Positions 10,224 through 21,759 of a DNA stretch of 64,000 nt are shown in pieces (position 1 is the stretch's first letter; each line of letters starts with the position of its first letter). The translations under genes and the position numbers were made by a program. The stretch is from Chrysoporthe austroafricana (lineage: Eukaryota > Ascomycota > Sordariomycetes > Diaporthales > Cryphonectriaceae). The notes beneath the pieces were generated by a model. That model saw nothing but the letters and a program-made list of their open reading frames with translations. It was not told where the DNA came from and searched no databases. The DNA is taken from contig JYIP02000001.1 of the NCBI GenBank assembly GCA_001051155.2, positions 3,906,001 to 3,970,000 of the forward strand, read 5' to 3'.

Positions 10224-13200
10224 ATGTCGACGTCCGGGGGCATGAGCCGTGCCGAGCGGTTCGAGGATGAGAAGCGACGCATCATCGACAGCTGTTTCAG
10301 CAAGAGGGATGAAGACGGCTCTGGTTCGCTCCCTCTCTCCACGCTCGTGACAACGCTAGATCGGATCTATGTGCTGATGGCCTGGTGACAGTTCTGGAGA
10401 CATATATCACGCACCTGAGAATCCTCGAATTCTCGACAAATCCCACGAGCCCCCCGCCACCGCAGTCGAGAACCCCCCAGTCAGAGAAGCCCCGTGTCAT
10501 CATCGTCGCCGTCAGGAAATCGGGCAGGGTCCGGGTGCACAAGACGAAAGAGAATGTGAACGGCACATTCTCGATAGGCAAGACCTGGAATCTCGACGAC
10601 CTGTCCGCGATCGAGTCCTATACCGGTCCCAATGTCGCTCCAGACGCCCGCCAGTGGGCCGGGGACAATGGCTTTGTCGTCAGTCTCGGTAAGCCCTACT
10701 ACTGGGAAGCCCAGACGGACAGAGAGAAGAAGTTCTTCATTGCCAGCTTGATCAAGATCTACGGCAAGTACACCGGCGGCCGCGTCCCAGTTCTCACCAA
10801 CTTCGACCAGCGCGAGCTTGATCAGGTCCTCGGCGGCGCTGCCCGACGGACGCCATCTGCCCAGCAGACTCCAAACCTCCCCCCGCCGTCACCCATCCGA
10901 CCCCCGCCCTCTCCAGCTAGGCCTCCCGTACCTCCATCCCCCGGCCGGCCGCCTCTGCCCAACCCTGCCTCCAGCCAGGCACCTGGCTCCGTGTCCGGCC
11001 TTGATGGCAGTGCCAATGCCGCTCCGGAGTACGCCCGGACGCCGTCACGGAGCCCCATGGTTCCTAACAACAGGTCATCGCCGGCGAGCCTTGCCCCTAG
11101 CATCGATTCGGCCCGGAACTTCCGAAGTCAAGATCCTCCATTAAGACAGCGGTTGGGGGTCAACAATGGTAGCCAGGATTCCGTCTCTCTCGCCAACAAG
11201 AGTGGAGATGAGAGCCTTCGGCCAAGGTCTCGGGGGAGGCCGAATGGCACTTCGCCATATGCTAACGCACCCGAACCACCTCCGTCAGCTCTAGCACCCG
11301 CTTTTGTTCCGACACCCAGCGTTCCGCCACCTAGCCCTGGTGCAGAGAAGCCTCCGGAGCGGAAGCGTCCTCCTATGGATCCTTTAAGGCCCACAGGTCT
11401 ACCTCCAGACGACAACCTGGTTCCTGCTCCCTTGAGCAGTACATCTACGCGGCGGGACCCGTCACGAGAACCGTCGCGGGAACCCTCCCGAGATCCTGTC
11501 GAGCCAAGTTCGCCCGTTGCGCCGCCACCTAGAAGCATTGAGCGCATGTCGCCGAGAAAGCCGTCCATGCGGTCTCAGCGTTCCGAAGCTACACCGCCGA
11601 TAGACGAGATTACCACCAAGCCTGTCGAAGCGCCACCACGACTCGACACCACACCACTCAAGCCCGGTCTCAATGGGGCCGATATTGACAGTCCAATCGT
11701 TCCAAGCCCAACGGTACCTCCTTCTGCCACAACACCGTCCGAGGCACCGACTGAGTCACCTCTATCACCCGAGGAAGAACATCGTCCTGGTCTAGGTCCT
11801 ATGATACGGGCCAGGAAGCCAAAGAATGAGCTGGCAGGAGCTTTATGGAAAGCCGCGACAGCTGCCAGCGTGTTCAAACCTCGTGCCGGAGGGGCCGGCG
11901 AAAAGCTGTTGAAAGCTGCTCAGAGTCAAAGCAACGGACCCGACGGCATCACGGCAGTTGTACCTGCTCCTCCTCGACCCGAACCCGAGAAGAAACCGGA
12001 ATCGAGGCCCATGACGCCTGAAGTGCCAGAGGTCAAGGTTTCCAAGCCAGATACCAGCCGACCCTCGAGCACGCAGGGCATCAAGAGCGCAAAACCCGAG
12101 CCAAAACCCGAGCCAAAGAAGGCGCCGGAGCCGGAGCCACAAGATGAGCGCAAACGATCCATCGTGGTCGGCAACGACTTGAAGTACCTCACTACCTTGG
12201 GCGTTGATCCGTCCATCCTAGATAAGAAGACTTCACAGTTCACAGAGTGGTTGGACTTTTTCTCTTGGGTTCCCGGCGACAAGATGCGGTCGCTCAATTT
12301 TGATGAATTGAAGATCGACCTCGACCGCGAACTCAACAAAGCACAAGCAGGCGGTTGGCTGGCTCGATTTCAAGAGGAAGATGAGCGAGTAGACGGCATC
12401 AAGAAGGGTATTGACATTGCAATCGAAGAGTGTGAAGAGCTGGACAATCTCCTGACTCTTTATGGTGTCGAGCTCTCGGTGAGTATTCCCAAGCGGTTCC
12501 TGGCACCTCGACACTTAGCTAATGCCTGTTACAGACGCTTCAAGACGATATTGCCTATATTGAGGCCCAAGGCCAGGGTCTGCAGGTCCAGGCCGCTAAT
12601 CAGAAGCTGCTCAAGAAAGAACTAGAGTCGTTACTGGAGACATGCGCAATTACCGCGAACGACCTGCAGGCTCTGTCGGACGCGCCTCTGGACAACATCA
12701 ACGGTGTCGAAGACGTCGAGACCGCTCTTGTTACATTGTACAAGGCTATGCATAAGATTGATCCGAGCATGGGTAGTAGTGACGCGATCAAGACCGGCGA
12801 CGCAAGCAGCGACCAAGCAATCGACTTCAACGGCGACTATGCGAAAATGCGAATCGTTAAGGAAAAGAAGCAGATGTACTTGCAAGAAAGCGCAATGTTC
12901 ATGCAACGACTGGTCGAATTTATGGCGAGGGAATTTTCATTGGCCTACGAGGAGGTCAGACGAGCCTTGAAGGGCGCACTGCACAAAAAGATCGACCCCC
13001 ATAATCATGATGCTGGCCGGGACCTCCTATGGAAGTACGACCCGCTGATGCTTTACGCACGAGACGTGGACTTGGATAACTGGAATCGATTGATTCAAGA
13101 GTACCAGGATGCAAGTCACCCGACGTACAAAATGGAGTTCCGGGATGCCTTGGATTCATGGAAGAGGAATGCCCGGAAGACAACTGGAGAGGAAGCACTC

Positions 13201-14614
13201 CTCTTCACGACGGAGCAGGAGAAGAAGGAAGAAGGTATCGCTACGGCTGCTAGGAAACTCACCGTCAAGCGAAGCCAGACGCTTGCCAGGATCCGCTCTC
13301 CGCTGGGCGACAACAAAGGAGATACCAGCAAGAGCGCGATCGACTTGTCCCGAAGCTCACCATATGAGGTGTTTGCAGGTGTGCTCGAAGATTTGCTCCC
13401 CCTAGTCGAAATGGAGCAGAACTTTATCATCGACTTCTTCCATGCTACGACTCTAGAGCAAATAGACTTTCCCGACGCTGTTGCGGCAGTCAGTCCTCGG
13501 GATCGCAGGGGCAACGACCTCAGGAGGCATAGACTCATGGAACCGGATCGTGATTTGGCTCGAAGAGTGACGCGATCGATGGAGGTCATCTTTCCGTTCT
13601 TGGAGAAAGATCTCGGCAACCTGGTGGACTGGGTATTGGTGCAAAGTCCACTGTAAGTTTTCCTCTCTACATCGCTGGAACTGGAGAACACGAGACTGAC
13701 GCGTTGACAGGCAAGGTGTCGGCGTCATGGCCAGCCTTGAGCGGAAACTCGCGGACATTGCGCAGTCCAACCAGGAGTTCCTCAACACGGTGTTGCAAAA
13801 GGTCCACGGGAATCTCACCGGCAAGTTTAAGAGATTTGTCGAAGACCAGATTCGTGCCATCGAAGACACCAAGGTCAAGATTAGCAAGCGAAAAGGCGTC
13901 ATCGCCTTCATGCGTGTTTTTCCGCCCTTCAGCATGGCTGTGGAGAACATGCTTATCGGCATTGACCCGAACCTGAATGTCCGTCGCACCGTCGACCGCG
14001 AGTATGACCGCATCCTGAAGTCCATGTTCGACGCACTGAAGGTTATCGCGCGCGAAAACCCCGCCCTAGGCAACACGGCCGCCGGAGCTGGGGCAGACCC
14101 TGAAGACAAGGAGGCATTGAATTACCACATCCTGCTGATTGAGAACATGCATCATTACATCGAAGAAGTCGACACGCATGGCCTCGAGACTCTCGAGAGG
14201 TGGAAGTCGGCTGCACAAGCTGAGCAAGATGAGCACATCTCCCGCTACCTCGACGCGGTGATGCGCCGGCCCCTCGGCAAGCTGCTCGACCAGATTGAGA
14301 ACATCGAAGGCCAGCTCAAGAACGGCAGGTCACCCGCAATGATCGCCATGCAGGCGTCCAACAACAAGGCGACGTTCGACAAGGTGCTCCTGCACTACGA
14401 CGCGCGCGAGGTGCGCAAGGGCATCGAGGCGCTGCGCAAGCGCGTTGAGAAGCACTTTGACGAGAGTCCTGGTCTGGTGGGCATGGTCACGCAGGCGTGC
14501 GAGGGGTACTACGGGGAGGTGGATCAGAGGATCGGGACGATTATTACGGAGTTGTATGGCGGTGAGACTCTGGTGGAGTGGCCGCGCATGGAGGTTAAGA
14601 ATGCTTTCAGGTAG
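10224..14614 (+). CDS. SEC3: Exocyst complex subunit Sec3
   Basis: Sec3 marks sites of polarised secretion and tethers vesicles at the plasma membrane by binding PI(4,5)P2 and Rho GTPases as part of the octameric exocyst. Four exons: 10224-10323, 10392-12478, 12535-13652, 13711-14614; the spliced length gives 1402 residues, usual for filamentous fungi. Residues about 30-135 form the N-terminal PH-like PIP2-binding domain (VRVHKTKENVNGTFSIGKTW, then NLDDLSAIESYTG). A long Pro/Ser-rich linker follows (about 160-580, with EPSREPSREPSRD and KPEPKPEPKK repeats). The C-terminal Sec3 helical region begins near TEWLDFFSWVPGDKMRSLNFDELK and runs to the end. The first intron has a weak donor (GTTCGC), but it joins the conserved start (AERFEDEKRRIIDSCFSK) to GSVLETYITHLRILEF in frame. 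All other junctions are canonical. Confidence 0.93.
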
Positions 14615-15473
14615 GGCAACCTACTGATGGTGAGTCAGCCGGGCGAAGTTTTGTTGATGGGTCAGCCTTGCGTTGTTTATATGGGCCCCCGTGAGATACC
14701 ATACCGTTATATTATCTGCACCAGGGAATTGGAATATGCACCTACCGCTCACTTCGCTGCCTCACCCGGCATATTTCCCTTCAGAGCAGGTCATAGGCTG
14801 TTTACGGCTAAGATGCCGTGCTGGCTCGGTCTGCTGCATCACACACACTGCCACACAAGGCCACTCTCCTAGTAGAAAGGTAGTGATCCAGCCATAGTTG
14901 GTCGCCTGCCCCCCCCCCCCCAATCTGCCATTGTCAGCAGTACACCAGACACCTGGCAGGCCAGGCTAGACCTTGTCTCGCAATAACCGGACGATTTCAT
15001 CGGAACAGAATGACTGGCAGTTCGCAGCCCTGATTGTATGTGGAGAACCAAGATGAAACACTCTGCGTGCAGAGTAGCCGCCCGAGCGAGGCTGAAGCAG
15101 AGAGCTCTAACACCACGGCGAAACTCCACTTCACCTTTTCAGGCAAGCTTGCGACTGTGCGTGTGTTTGTGTAGAAGGCTTAATTACTGGTGCATCAGAT
15201 ATGGGGAGTTTGGGATGAGATGAGAGGTGCGCAAGATGATTTGATGGCACTCAATCATCGTTCGAGAGAGTGCACCGCCTCAGTGGTCCGAGTATACTCT
15301 CTCTAGTCTCCATAGCGGACTGCATCCGTCCTCGAACAGGTGCTCGTCAGATCGCCCAACAAATTACCTGGTACATGCGAACATTCAGAATCGAACGGAC
15401 CGACGAAATTCGACAATAACGCTTATTTTTCTGTCGATCTAGAAATCTTTCGGGCTCGATCCCAGATGCCGCA
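14615..15473. other. Intergenic region between SEC3 and the cutinase-family gene
   Basis: No supported gene. Contains a C homopolymer of about 12 at 14910-14921 and, near the downstream gene, pyrimidine-rich sequence expected of its promoter. Confidence 0.5.
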
Positions 15474-16754
15474 ATGCGGCCCCTCAGCACCTCAAAGCTG
15501 CTCACCTCCTCCCTCTTCCTCACAGCAGCACGCCTGACCCTCGCTGCGCCGGATGTGATAATACCACCTCGACATGACGAGAGAGGCTTAGACGGTCTCT
15601 TCGGTGACGCTGCCGCGAACATTAGCGGCGAGATCTCGGATCTCATCACCGACGCCACCTCGCTGTTGCAGAGCTTTATAACTGTGTTAGATGATCTAAA
15701 CAATGCTACGAACGAGAACGACCTCGTAAATTTGCTAGGCCTGGACATAGTAGATTCCGAGGATGACAGCAGTTCGGTCACGAATCAAACGGTCGGTGCT
15801 GTAAGTGCGAATGCGACATGTCCTGGAATGGCAGTGTTGTTTGCCAGAGGGACTGGTGAGCCAGGTATGTCCATCATGTAACTCAGGCTCATAACGAAGA
15901 AGGTCTGAGCGTTCCAAAGTGGCTGACATCCGCACGCAGGTAACGTGGGCCTCTTCACCGGACCGTCCTTCTTCACCGCGCTCCGAAACTATGTCAACGG
16001 GAGCACATCGGTCGCATTCCAAGGCATTCCCTACCCGGCCTCGATATCCGGGTTCCTAGCGGGTGGTTCGCCCTTTGGCTCCTCGGTGATGGCGACGCTC
16101 GCTAACAAGACAGCCGCCGCCTGCCCCGACACCAAGCTCGTCCTGTCGGGGTATAGCCAGGGCGCCCAGGTCGTCCACAATGCCATGGGCCTCATCAACA
16201 ATGACACGCTCGCGTCCACGAGCAACGCGACCGCGGCCCAGCTCGACGCCCGCGTGACGTCCGTCGTGCTCTTCGGGGACCCGCTGAACGGGACCGCGGT
16301 CTCGGGGATCCAGAGCGAGCGCGTGCTGTCGCTGTGCAACGCGCAGGACGACATCTGCGCTCAGCACGGCGATATCGTCACGCTGGATCACCTCACGTAT
16401 AACCAGGATGCCGCGCAGGCCGCAATGTTTGTGATGCAGAAGAGCGCGTTGGGTATGGCGAGCAACGATGCCCAGAACCAAGGAATGGTACGTCCTCTCC
16501 CTCCCTCCCTCCCTCTCTCTTTCCCATTCCGCGCCGAGCAGGTTTCTCAAACCTCACAAGGCGTATTCGAGATCCAAGGCTTCCTTCAAATATCCAAACG
16601 AGATGGTGTGATAGCCAACATGTGCTAACAAAAGCCGACACAGGGCAATGTACCGGTTGTGAAGACCACAGAGGCGGTAAATGGAGGAACGCAGATTGGC
16701 AATGGGGCTACTTTACCGGTTTCGGGATTCTTTAAGTTGGAAAAGGGAGGATGA
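15474..16754 (+). CDS. Secreted cutinase-family serine esterase (CE5)
   Basis: Predicted extracellular serine esterase acting on cutin or acetylated polymers. Exons 15474-15864, 15940-16487, 16644-16754; 349 residues. A signal peptide is evident (hydrophobic run ending near TLAAP). About 90 residues of low-complexity, Asp/Asn/Leu-rich sequence precede the catalytic core, which starts at CPGMAVLFARGTGEPGNVG. The nucleophile motif is GYSQG (Ser about 203); the Asp and His are in CNAQDDICAQHG and LDHLTY, matching the cutinase triad order. The core's Cys pairs are largely in place. Short cutinases usually lack such a long N-terminal segment, so the propeptide-like extension is unusual. The last exon encodes GNVPVVKTTEAVNGGTQIG and a short tail. 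It converges on the M61-like gene about 190 bases away. Exact substrate cannot be told from sequence. Confidence 0.88.
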
Positions 16755-16944
16755 ACGAGCCCGGACAGAAATATTGTCTTTTCGTCTTGATATTATCGGA
16801 TGGTTAGAGGGATACCCTTGGGTCGGCACTCTTCAGCGTCTATTTTCTATCACTCTCGAGCTGGATACTCGGGGAGACGGCGTTAAGTAATTAAACCACT
16901 CACAGCACCGCATCCAGCCTACTTTACACTCGTAAAGTGACCTT

Positions 16945-18909
16945 TCACAGCTCATCGAGAGCCAGTTCTTTGATGTCAACGAAACCGTATGCTTCGACGA
17001 CCTCGTCGCTTCTTGGCCACCACTCCAGGTCGAGCTCCCGGCCGTCTCTCAAGACGGTCATTGTCATCATTGCGTCCAGTTGATCCTCCACGATCCACAC
17101 CATATCCGCCCTGACGATATCATCCCCTTCCCTCACGCCCGCCTTCTGCGCATTTGATCCGTCCACTAAGTCCTGTACCTTGAAAGCCGCAACCGATCGC
17201 GGATGGAATCCCAATTCGAACCGGTGCCAATCTTTTCTCACGAGCCTCATTCCATACCGGGCTAGACAGTTCTCAGATGGGACAATCAAAACCCCCCTGA
17301 AGAATGCGTCGTATGCCTCCTCGAACGCCTCACTCCCGACGAGCTTGATCACCATCTCCTTCAGCTGGTCCAGAGTACAGGGCTTGCCGTCACTTCTCAG
17401 CTTATACAGGCCCACAATGACATCGTCCAGGGAGTGCTTGCCCCCGGTGGCGCTCCAGATCATACCGTCCAGTTGAACGGAGAAAATGAACCCCCGGTAG
17501 TACGAGACTCGCGTAATGTCCACATGCGACCAGTACTTACTCAACACCTCGCCATAGTCCATGTTCACTACCCACTCTGGCGCCGTGTAGTACGCCTGGG
17601 CGTAGTCGTTCATGACTTTGATCACGACGTCCCTGGTGTCGGGGCCGTAGAGGCCCACCAGCTCGCCCACGAAGGACGCAATGCCTTCGACATACCACGT
17701 ACCCTCGTCCTCCTGCCACCCAAGCGCTCTCTTCTCAGGCGCATCGGGGTCCATCAGCGCGAACTCGTGCACCGCCTCGTGGGCCAAGAGGTCCGCCATC
17801 ATCTCCGGCGGGGTGTACCCGGCGCTGGCAACCGAGTACTCGAGCAGGAAGCTGAAGGTCGCGCCCGTCCCGCCGCACTGCGACTCGATCCTCCGGAAGA
17901 ACACCCGGAACGGGTCCGTCGTCTCGTCGAAGTACGCCGCGAGGCGCGTGTGCATGCCGCGTGTCTGCTCGGCGAGGGCGGTCACGTTGTAGGGCGAGGG
18001 CTCGAGCCAGTAGGCGGTGAAGACGCTGGCGGACAGGGAGGTCAGATCGGCGTCCCAGGCTGGATACCGCTCGAGGTAGCCGACGGCGAAGACACCGTGG
18101 GTGATAAGTCTGTCGAGAGTCCCGTTCACGTTGACCACCGGATCGTCGCCCAGGGACCATGCTCCGTGGATCCCCGGCGGAGAGTCACTGAGGTCCCACT
18201 CCAGAGTGACATTCCACATTTCTCGCCATCCTTCGTCGCCCTCTGTGGCAGCAAGTGACGCTCCGTCGTCCTTGTCCTCCATAGGGGGCACAACGGGGAT
18301 AAAGCCGATACCTTGACCGACCAACCCGCCGCCCGAGACGTCCCTCCTCAGCTCGATTCGAGCCCTGGCTCGGGTCCTCTCGTCTGTCCTGCGGTACGGC
18401 GCGGTGAATGACACGATGATTTCTGTCTCCGCATCGTGCCCAGCCTTCTCATCGACATACCACACCCTCGGGCCCGTCTTTGGGTCTTCATCACGATACG
18501 AAAGCGGGACAGGATTACCCCGAATGTCTCGCGCGGCCAGAGGGTTTGTGTCGTCGTCATATCGCGCCGTGGGGACCAAGGATACCTCCAGCGGGAGGGT
18601 AAGCAGCGGCTTCCCCGGCGTGAAGCGCTTTTCTGGTGAGGCGATGGCCATGGTGATGTTGATCGCGACCGGCTCTGGCCGGCCCGGCCCGTCGTCGAAG
18701 AGGGGCTTCATATTTAGGTGCAGCGAAGGCAGCTCTCCGGGAGCATTGACGTCCGTGGCATCCTGCTTGACGTCGAGAACGTCCACAAGATCCTGAAGCC
18801 CATCTGGCACCGAGATTCCCTGTGCGGTCGGAAACTGGGTGGCCAAGCCTAACAGTGCTGTTGATATGAAGAAGCGCCATATCGGCCGCCGTAAGGAAAG
18901 ACTCGACAT
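16945..18909 (-). CDS. Secreted M61-like metallopeptidase with C-terminal PDZ-like domain
   Basis: Single exon; the first ATG is at 18909 (654 residues), seven codons inside a frame that is open further upstream without an ATG. An N-terminal hydrophobic segment (FFISTALLGLATQF) fits a signal peptide. The middle has the zinc motif HEAVHEF (about residues 377-383) and, 27 residues on, WYVEGIASF, where the Glu would be the third ligand, as in glycyl-aminopeptidase-type gluzincins (family M61). The last 90 residues (FELGFHPRS...VQDLVDGSNAQKAGVREGDDIV...VLRDGRELDLEWW) have a PDZ shape, also typical of M61. Three N-glycosylation sequons support secretion. The likely role is extracellular peptide breakdown. 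Family assignment comes from motif order only; substrate unknown. Confidence 0.75.
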   Translation of the reverse strand: MSSLSLRRPIWRFFISTALLGLATQFPTAQGISVPDGLQDLVDVLDVKQDATDVNAPGELPSLHLNMKPLFDDGPGRPEPVAINITMAIASPEKRFTPGKPLLTLPLEVSLVPTARYDDDTNPLAARDIRGNPVPLSYRDEDPKTGPRVWYVDEKAGHDAETEIIVSFTAPYRRTDERTRARARIELRRDVSGGGLVGQGIGFIPVVPPMEDKDDGASLAATEGDEGWREMWNVTLEWDLSDSPPGIHGAWSLGDDPVVNVNGTLDRLITHGVFAVGYLERYPAWDADLTSLSASVFTAYWLEPSPYNVTALAEQTRGMHTRLAAYFDETTDPFRVFFRRIESQCGGTGATFSFLLEYSVASAGYTPPEMMADLLAHEAVHEFALMDPDAPEKRALGWQEDEGTWYVEGIASFVGELVGLYGPDTRDVVIKVMNDYAQAYYTAPEWVVNMDYGEVLSKYWSHVDITRVSYYRGFIFSVQLDGMIWSATGGKHSLDDVIVGLYKLRSDGKPCTLDQLKEMVIKLVGSEAFEEAYDAFFRGVLIVPSENCLARYGMRLVRKDWHRFELGFHPRSVAAFKVQDLVDGSNAQKAGVREGDDIVRADMVWIVEDQLDAMMTMTVLRDGRELDLEWWPRSDEVVEAYGFVDIKELALDEL

Positions 18910-19717
18910 AGTGGCCAGATCGCACTCCACCTTGGTAATCGACCCAAAGAACCTCTTGCTTGTCGCGGTATTTGATTAGTACTGAGAATACAGAAGATGG
19001 CCGGGCACGCTTAGTTGGCTCAATTAAGGCAAGGTTGTCTGAGGAAAAATGATGTTGGAGAGCCTATCTAGGCTAATTTCCTCTGAGGCTAGGGTCAGAC
19101 GGGTATGCATCTGCCCGACCCCTTGGGGAGTCTGCAAATCCGTGGAAACTTTGAGCAATTGGGCTGTGGAAGACGGTGAACGGAATAAATAATTCAACTG
19201 GGTTTGCAACGTCCATTTGCGTTATTATAGATTTGCTCATTGCTCCCTTACGGGGAACTGAAAATCATCCCAGTAAACAAACAACTGTAGCACTATGACT
19301 GGGCATATAAGATAATGATATCTGATAAGCACTATGACTGGCATATAAGATAATGACATCTGATAAAGTACCGAGGAACTGAGGCTGAATAGGAACTGGG
19401 TTATGTCTGAGATACTTAGGCTATATATTTGTCTGGGCTAGATCGATGCAGGACAGACTCGTAGATTTGGTCCACATAGACGAAACGGCGGCAATACCTC
19501 ATGCACGCTTCGCAAGTACCACGCGCCCTTCTTTGACGTGGGGGTCAAGAATCCCTCTCGGGTAATCAAGTCGTTTCGTATTGAAGTGAAGTAGAGTTTA
19601 GAAGACCAGACTGGCGTCCTGCCAAACATTCTTGAGCACCTCACCAACGCTGGTCTTCAAAAGCAAGCGGGCTGAGCAGACCGCCGACCGACAAGACCGA
19701 GAGATTTCCCCCTCTGT
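18910..19717. other. Intergenic region with a local tandem duplication
   Basis: No supported gene. AT-richer than its surroundings; holds the 38-bp duplication listed at 19289-19365. Confidence 0.5.
19289..19365. repeat. Two-copy tandem duplication, 38-39 bp
   Basis: AGCACTATGACTGG(G)CATATA and the following bases to TCTGATA occur twice in a row (19289-19327 and 19328-19365). The copies differ by one inserted G and one T/C change. Confidence 0.85.
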
Positions 19718-20947
19718 CTACGCGTACTTCTCCATGATGGTCTGCAGCTGCTGCAGGTCAATGGCATCAAACTTGTTCCCCTGGTGCCCAGTCGTCGTCT
19801 GCGCCATGCATATCGCATTGTAGATAGCCTCCTCGGTGGCATCAGCAGCAGCCTCGAACAGAGCGTTGATGCTCTGGTCGTCGACCACTTCGACCCCCAG
19901 CGCCCGCGCCTTGAACGGGTCCACGGACCGGCCCCCAGCAGTGACCGTCTGCACGGGGATCTTGTTCCCCGTGGAGAAGGCGAGGAACAGATCCCCGGAG
20001 GGGTTGTGGCCGTAGCCGCCGACCCTCGCGAGGCCGACGGTGGCCCGCTTGGCGAGGCGCTCGAGCTGCGCCGGGTGCAGCGGGGCGTCGGTCGCCAGGA
20101 CGACGATGATGCTCCCGTCCCGCTTGTCCTTGGCGCGGTCCATCTCGGCCTGCTGCCGCAGGGCGGCCGCGTCGGCGTCCCGCTCGCGCTGCTCCATGAT
20201 GAGCCGCCCGACGGGGACGCCGGCCACGCGGAAGTCCCGGAGGCGGCCGTAGTTCGCCTGGACCAGGGCGCCGACCGTGTAGTCTCGCGGCGGGGGCGGC
20301 GCGGTGCCGTCGGCGGCGGGCGGCCCGAGGCCCGGGACCACGCGGCTGCTGGTGCCAGTGCCGCCCTTGAAGCCCTGGCACAGCATGCCGGTGCCGCCGC
20401 CGGTGCAGCCCTCGGGGGTGAGGCCGGGGCCGGCGGCGGCGATGCCCTCCACGACGTGCTCCGGGCGGACGGCGAAGGCGGTCATGTCGTTCAGGAAGCC
20501 GTCAAAGGTCTCGGCGACGACGGGCAGCAGGAACCAGTCGACGCTCCCGTCGGGCCCGCTGTGGTGGCGGACGGCGTAGTCGTAGATGCCGCGGTAGGCC
20601 TCGCCCACGGAGAAGGAGTTGGTCAGCACGATGGGGGAGTGCAGGAGGCCCGTCTCCTGGAGCCAGTGCGAGCCGGTCATCTCGCCGGACCCGTTGAAGC
20701 GGAACACGTTGGCGTACACGGCGTGGTGGAACCAGTCCGCGTGGGGCAGGATGACGGTGACGCCGGTGTTGACCGAGGGGTCGGCGGCGGGCTGGAGCGT
20801 CGTGGTGTGCGTGAGCACGCCGGGCACGTCGGTGATGCCGTTGAGGCGCCCGGGCGGCCAGTTGCCCAGCTTGAGGTCGGGGAGGAGGGCGCGGAGGCGC
20901 TGCCTCGCCTGCGGAGCGGCGGATGCGTCTGACGAGGCCATGGTCAT
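19718..20947 (-). CDS. DmpA-like aminopeptidase, S58 (P1) family
   Basis: Intronless, 409 residues. It belongs to the self-processing N-terminal nucleophile family of L-aminopeptidase/D-esterase (DmpA) and beta-aminopeptidases (BapA), which remove N-terminal residues from small peptides. Supporting blocks are LNGITDVPGVLTHTTT near the N-terminus, NSFSVGEAYRGI, GGGTGMLCQGFKGGTGTSSR, and KRDGSIIVVLATDAPL. In the last, cleavage is expected between Gly278 and Ser279, making Ser279 the new N-terminal catalytic residue. The C-terminal block GGYGHNPSGDLFLAFSTGN is also typical. No signal peptide is visible, so it is probably cytosolic. Two in-frame ATGs occur at the start (20947 and 20941); the upstream one was chosen. 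Compared with DmpA the fungal protein has an extra Ala/Glu-rich helix (about 250-277) before the cleavage site. Confidence 0.9.
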   Translation of the reverse strand: MTMASSDASAAPQARQRLRALLPDLKLGNWPPGRLNGITDVPGVLTHTTTLQPAADPSVNTGVTVILPHADWFHHAVYANVFRFNGSGEMTGSHWLQETGLLHSPIVLTNSFSVGEAYRGIYDYAVRHHSGPDGSVDWFLLPVVAETFDGFLNDMTAFAVRPEHVVEGIAAAGPGLTPEGCTGGGTGMLCQGFKGGTGTSSRVVPGLGPPAADGTAPPPPRDYTVGALVQANYGRLRDFRVAGVPVGRLIMEQRERDADAAALRQQAEMDRAKDKRDGSIIVVLATDAPLHPAQLERLAKRATVGLARVGGYGHNPSGDLFLAFSTGNKIPVQTVTAGGRSVDPFKARALGVEVVDDQSINALFEAAADATEEAIYNAICMAQTTTGHQGNKFDAIDLQQLQTIMEKYA

Positions 20948-21759
20948 GGTACGTGCGTGCTCTCGGAGGGCGTCGTCACGTAGAGTCTTGGGAGGGCGCC
21001 CCGAGGCTGGACATCACATCACGAGGAGCGAAGCTGCTTTTCAACAGGAGGGGGATACGCGTGCCTCGGTGTGACTCATTATCACTCACTCGCCTCGACT
21101 CCATCTGCGGTTAGACGGTGCCAAGATCTGCGCGGCGAGGTTGTGGAACTATGTTGTTGTATAAGGAGACTGCTTCATTCCAGCCAGCCAGCAACAGAGT
21201 CCAAGTCTGGCGGGTGTAATAAATATTCAGCAAGGCTGGTGTCACGTTCATCAGATTTTATATAATACAAACTATATATAAGGTGGTTAGCAGCCACGAC
21301 TTATCCGCAAGCGTACTTTGTCGGAACCGTTCCCTCTTCTTAACTAGTGCGTCTAAGTATTGTACTAATAAAATAAGTACTATACTATGTATAGGTTAGG
21401 GTTAATTTTCCCCCCTCCGCCGCCAGCTCTTTATTCCTCCGCCCACACCCCGACCTAAGCTCCTCTTTTCAACCGAGTCTGGGGGCGCAACGCGGGGTTC
21501 GAACAGCGATCCCCACAAAGAGGATCCCCGTTGCATCATGACGACCAACGACCAGCCTGCTACGCGGTCACGTAATTACTTGTCCCCTTCTCCAATCCTC
21601 GTGGCACTGTGCCGAGTTGGGGTTCCATGAGGGGTTCTCTGGTTGTGTGGGTGTATCAGATAGTAGAAAAAAACCACGACGCCATCCCCTGCGCCTCGCC
21701 GTCTCTCCTCCTCCAGCCGTCAGGTAATTAGAAGAAGGTGACATGCAGATGCGATCACC
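20948..21759. other. Divergent promoter region
   Basis: No supported gene. Lies between the minus-strand S58 peptidase gene and the plus-strand transhydrogenase gene, so it should contain both promoters. AT-rich around 21230-21400. Confidence 0.5.

Noticed and set aside
19784..20932. Long plus-strand open frame opposite the S58 aminopeptidase gene
   Set aside because: Antisense shadow of a GC-rich gene; composition is Gly/Val/Arg/His-rich with no domain.
15474..20947. Cutinase, M61 and S58 genes as a degradation cluster
   Set aside because: Three unrelated hydrolases in mixed orientation without a regulator or transporter; no evidence of joint control.
21490..21560. Minus-strand tRNA-like T-loop (GTTCGAACC)
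   Set aside because: The T-stem does not pair well and I cannot fold an acceptor or anticodon stem around it.
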